The notes under the pieces: model-generated
The model's database searches: none
The model's input: only the letters and a program-made list of their open reading frames with translations
Told to the model about the DNA's origin: nothing
Source: Sphingomonadales bacterium
GTDB lineage: Bacteria; Pseudomonadota; Alphaproteobacteria; Sphingomonadales; Sphingomonadaceae
Assembly (NCBI GenBank): GCA_016704425.1
Contig: JADJAC010000011.1
Location: forward strand, 62,001 to 126,000
Direction of reading: 5' to 3'
DNA length: 64,000 bases
Shown here: piece after piece, positions 61,318 to 64,000 of the stretch
Position numbering within the stretch: the first letter of the stretch is position 1
Layout of the letters: every line of letters starts with the position of its first letter
Made by a program: the position numbers and the translations under genes

Positions 61318-61380
61318 TCCGGTCTTTTTTCAGATATTTTCAATATTTGCAATGAGTTAAAGCGAGAATATTCAATTCTC

Positions 61381-62049
61381 TCAGGCAAATATTGTCCCAA
61401 CCAAACCTTCAAAAAGCCGACGGCCGTCGGTGCCGCCATGGGCGGCTTCGACCATGCGCTCTGGATGGGGCATCATGCCCAGCACATTGCCTTCGGTGTT
61501 CAGAATGCCGGCAATATCATGGACCGAGCCGTTGACTCGTTCCGCATATCGAAAGGCAACACGGCCCTCGCCTTCAAGGCGGTCGAGTGTCGCGCTGTCC
61601 GCGAAATAGTTTCCGTCGTGATGCGCCACTGGTATCGAAAGAAGCTCATCCTGTTCATATCGGCTGGTAAATATAGACTGGCTATTGGCCACGGTCAGGG
61701 AAACGTCCCGGCAGACAAAATTGATCCCGGCATTGCGCATCAGTACGCCTGGCAGAAGGCCGACCTCGGTCAAGACCTGAAAGCCGTTACAAACGCCCAA
61801 GACGGATACGCCGCGACCTGCTGCCCGCACCACAGCGCGCATAACAGGCGATTGCGCTGCCATTGCCCCTGAACGCAGATAGTCTCCGTATGAAAATCCG
61901 CCGGGAACGGCGACAATATCCAGCCCGTCCGGCAATTCGGTCTCCCGGTGCCAGATCATCACGGGCGCCCTGCCTGTTACCAGTTCGAGAGCCACGGCCA
62001 TGTCGCGATCGCAATTGGATCCGGGAAAGACAATGACGGCGGATTTCAT
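61381..62049 (-). CDS. purQ: Phosphoribosylformylglycinamidine synthase, glutaminase subunit
   Basis: PurQ supplies ammonia to PurL in purine synthesis. The 222-residue class I amidotransferase begins MKSAVIVFPGSNCDRDMAVAL. It has GGFSYGDYLRSGAMAA, the nucleophile cysteine in VLGVCNGFQVL near residue 86 and the His-Glu pair in MMPHPERMVE. The upstream longer frame is not family-like. It is 4 bases after purS. Confidence 0.95.
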   Translation of the reverse strand: MKSAVIVFPGSNCDRDMAVALELVTGRAPVMIWHRETELPDGLDIVAVPGGFSYGDYLRSGAMAAQSPVMRAVVRAAGRGVSVLGVCNGFQVLTEVGLLPGVLMRNAGINFVCRDVSLTVANSQSIFTSRYEQDELLSIPVAHHDGNYFADSATLDRLEGEGRVAFRYAERVNGSVHDIAGILNTEGNVLGMMPHPERMVEAAHGGTDGRRLFEGLVGTIFA

Positions 62050-62053
62050 GGCC

Positions 62054-62284
62054 TCAAACCCTTTCGATACGGAAATTCTCGATAACAGTATTTGCAAGCA
62101 GCTTGCGGCACATCTCTTCAACCGCAGCATCCGCGACGGTGTCATCGAGATCGAGTTCGATCAGCTTGCCCTGCCGCACGCCATTCACGCCGCCAAACCC
62201 CAACCCTTCGAGAGCATGGTGTATCGCCTTGCCTTGCGGATCGAGTACGCCGTTCTTGAGAGTGACATAAACTCGCGTCTTCAT
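62054..62284 (-). CDS. purS: Phosphoribosylformylglycinamidine synthase subunit PurS
   Basis: The 76-residue PurS bridges PurL and PurQ. MKTRVYVTLKNGVLDPQG, GKAIHHALEGLGF and VRQGKLIELDLDD match the family. The start was set at MKTRVYV; the longer frame upstream is not homologous. purS-purQ is the usual alphaproteobacterial order, and purL is not within the window on this side. Confidence 0.93.
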   Translation of the reverse strand: MKTRVYVTLKNGVLDPQGKAIHHALEGLGFGGVNGVRQGKLIELDLDDTVADAAVEEMCRKLLANTVIENFRIERV

Positions 62285-62431
62285 CGGGCGGGCTTTCTGG
62301 GCAGGAGTTGGGGTGCGCCTGCCCGATACCGACGCACTGGCCGCAGGGCAAGATTCATCTTTCCTTAGGGATGAGGGCACACATTCGGGTCAGGGTCCGT
62401 TCACGGCCGAATTTTGTCGTGGGAGAGTATA

Positions 62432-62581
62432 GTGAACATTGCGGCGATTGCCCTTTTTGTCGGACTTTTTGTCTTCGGTCGCCAGATCATCGGCTGGCAT
62501 GACGAATTGGGCAAGGTCCAGATGGTCTTGGTCGCTTCGTTCGTGCTTGGATATTTTGCGGGGGTTCGTCGTTCGAGCTGA
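62432..62581 (+). CDS. Small membrane protein of unknown function (49 residues, GTG start)
   Basis: A GTG start after GGGAGAG opens MNIAAIALFVGLFVFGRQII, a hydrophobic helix. A short polar loop (GWHDELGKVQ) and a second hydrophobic stretch VLVASFVLGYFAGVRRSS follow, giving a two-helix hairpin with a basic end. It is divergent from purS with 147 bases between start codons. I do not recognise it. The strong ribosome site and good topology make it likely real. Confidence 0.55.
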   Translation: MNIAAIALFVGLFVFGRQIIGWHDELGKVQMVLVASFVLGYFAGVRRSS

Positions 62582-62691
62582 ACGGATTTACTATCGAGTT
62601 GCGGCCTCCTGCCTGCTGTTTGCCGAAGCGCGGTGTACGCTGGTCGAACTTGGAGCGATTACGCCGCTCTTCTCACATAGACAAAATCTGT

Positions 62692-62738
62692 GCGGCGAGG
62701 CCAATGGCCCCCATCCCTGCCACTATTCACCTCGCCGC
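62692..62738. repeat. Nine-base inverted repeat in the 3' intergenic gap
   Basis: GCGGCGAGG (62692-62700) and CCTCGCCGC (62730-62738) are perfect complements 29 bases apart in the 204-base gap between the convergent small ORF and flavoprotein gene. No U-run follows, so a terminator role is unproven. Confidence 0.4.
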
Positions 62739-62785
62739 CAACCCGTGCATGACCTCGAACGGGTCTCAATTTTGAAATGTGAGCA

Positions 62786-64000
62786 TCATGTTGTGGTGTG
62801 CTGATGCCAGGCGGCTTCAAGTTCTGCGGCATTTCCGGTGCCGAAAATGTAGTGGTCTGGCCTCAGCAGCACGGCTTCGGCATTATGCTTCGCCAACCAG
62901 TGATCGATGGCGGCCTGGAATGGGGCGAGCGCCGGGTTGCCGACTCCACCCCGCGCCAGCACCAGGCTGCTGTTTCCCAGCACATCATCGAGCTTTTGGT
63001 CGTTGGCCAGAAATTGCGGAAAATAATTGCCGGCGGCAACTGCTCCAGAAAGTATGATGCCGGACGAAAGATGTGGATAACCCGGCGGCCCGGCGGGCAG
63101 TTTGCCCAATGCTCGCGCCAGCCGAAACTTTGTATCGCGCCAGAACGCTGACCATCTGCTTGTAGTGCAGACCATCCGCCCCATCATGATCGCCATCTGG
63201 ATCGTCGCCCGCAAATTCGGTTCGCGTTCCGGCTGGTAGCTGTCGAGCAGGCTATCCGGCGCATTTTCCTTAACCACTGCAGCCAGCTTCCATGCGAGGT
63301 TTACCGAATCGCGAAGGCCCGAGCACATGCCTTGCCCGGCAAAGGGCGGGGTCTGGTGCGCCGCATCTCCAGCCAGCAGGACGCGCCCCTTGCGCCATTG
63401 CTCGGCTATGCGTGCGCGAAAGGTATAGACCGCCTTGCGCTCCAGCCGCACAGCGCCTTTGACATCCCAGGGCGCAAGCAGCTCTTCAATGAATGCATCG
63501 TCGCATACCTGTTCGGCCGTTTCGCCGGGCTTGATCATAAACTCCCAGCGATGACGCCCCTCGCCCATCAGGACGCACGTGGTCGGGCGTTCCGGGTCGC
63601 AGATTTGCAGATTCTCGCTCGGCAATCTCGAATAATCGTCGACCAGCATATCGACAACAAGCCATGGTTCATCGAAGTTTAGGTCATCAAATGCGATCTT
63701 CGTAGCTTCACGCACCGGTGAGCGCGCGCCATCGGCTCCGACAAGATAACGCGCTCGAACCTTCTGTTCGCCATCGGGTGCAGTAATGAGCGCGGTCACA
63801 CCTTTGCCATCGTCAACGAAGGACTTCAGTTCCCAGCTGCGTTTGAGGGTCGCGTTTGCAAATCGGTCCAGCACGTTTCGCAGTGCCGCCTCGACAGTCG
63901 GCTGATGAATCATGTTCGCGGCCGGCCAGCCCCCGGCGCCAATCTGGTCTGAGCCATCGAAGCGAAGCAGGACCTCGCCTTTGGCGGACAGGAAATCGTA
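62786..64000 (-). CDS. MhpA-like FAD-dependent aromatic hydroxylase (5' end beyond window)
   Basis: 404 codons are visible; the N-terminus with the GXGXXG FAD-binding motif lies right of the window. RYLVGADGARSPVREAT is the class A FAD-NAD motif, GDAAHQTPPFAGQGMCSGLRDSVNLAWKL the second FAD motif, and the C-terminal thioredoxin-like domain ends VLLRPDHYIFG. It resembles 3-(3-hydroxyphenyl)propionate hydroxylase and related phenol hydroxylases; the substrate is not known. The frame is open to the last base, beginning YDFLSAKGEVL. Confidence 0.85.
   Translation of the reverse strand, partial: YDFLSAKGEVLLRFDGSDQIGAGGWPAANMIHQPTVEAALRNVLDRFANATLKRSWELKSFVDDGKGVTALITAPDGEQKVRARYLVGADGARSPVREATKIAFDDLNFDEPWLVVDMLVDDYSRLPSENLQICDPERPTTCVLMGEGRHRWEFMIKPGETAEQVCDDAFIEELLAPWDVKGAVRLERKAVYTFRARIAEQWRKGRVLLAGDAAHQTPPFAGQGMCSGLRDSVNLAWKLAAVVKENAPDSLLDSYQPEREPNLRATIQMAIMMGRMVCTTSRWSAFWRDTKFRLARALGKLPAGPPGYPHLSSGIILSGAVAAGNYFPQFLANDQKLDDVLGNSSLVLARGGVGNPALAPFQAAIDHWLAKHNAEAVLLRPDHYIFGTGNAAELEAAWHQHTTT

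Noticed and set aside
1..64000. CRISPR arrays, insertion sequences and prophage genes
   Set aside because: No regularly spaced repeats, transposases, integrases or phage structural genes were found by reading.

Overview
The window is a GC-rich (estimated near 60 %, not computed), densely packed chromosomal segment of an alphaproteobacterium, most likely of the order Sphingomonadales. The signs are a stand-alone acyl carrier protein translationally coupled to serine palmitoyltransferase, a TorF-family putative porin, a MucR/Ros zinc-finger regulator, a CHASE2-EAL protein, a short mitofilin-like protein beside hemCD, and cytochrome cbb3 genes next to an FNR-type regulator. No phage, transposase, integrase or CRISPR array was seen. 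Species-level assignment is not possible by eye.

Layout. 1-6062 (minus): fnrL, then ccoNOQP-ccoG-fixH, with a perfect TTGAC-N4-GTCAA box between fnrL and ccoN; fixH runs off the left edge. 6141-10670 (minus): a DbpA-type RNA helicase, an ABC-F ATPase, a UPF0178 protein and a 2Fe-2S ferredoxin. 10741-15897: a 3-methyladenine glycosylase, then divergent hemC-hemD-mitofilin-like (minus) and tsaD-gpsA (plus). 16125-24866: torF with a clear terminator, then two minus-strand runs, ribF / unknown / ileS / lspA / DUF3035 lipoprotein and thyA-folA-dipeptidase. 24900-39341 (mostly minus): nfuA, nitroreductase, tsaB, rimI, mucR, fur, plsC, miaB, phoH, ybeY, corC, two accessory secreted genes, a divergent plus-strand pair, lnt and metK. 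39627-46296: RhlE-type helicase, a heme-type membrane protein, oligopeptidase B, hslVU, a small membrane protein and tRNA-Pro(GGG). 46420-53694: recF and gyrB separated by AraC and MarR/nitroreductase genes, then prs. 53718-60964: a terminator, a candidate 25-residue gene, the CHASE2-EAL protein, a CobT-like VWA protein, a PycTM-like membrane protein and an ACP-Spt-receiver operon. 60961-64000: a lipoprotein, purQ-purS, a 49-residue membrane protein and the 3' part of an MhpA-like flavoprotein hydroxylase.

How the genes fit together. FnrL plus its box supports oxygen-dependent expression of the high-affinity oxidase. Most of the remainder is housekeeping: haem, folate/thymidylate, SAM and purine synthesis, tRNA modification (tsaB, tsaD, miaB), lipoprotein maturation (lspA, lnt), proteolysis (hslUV) and DNA topology. 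The least explained parts are the sphingolipid-start operon with a translationally coupled receiver, the neighbouring PycTM-like and CobT-like proteins without their usual partners, the MarR cassette with two operator copies on its promoter, and the 25-residue gene candidate between prs and the EAL gene.
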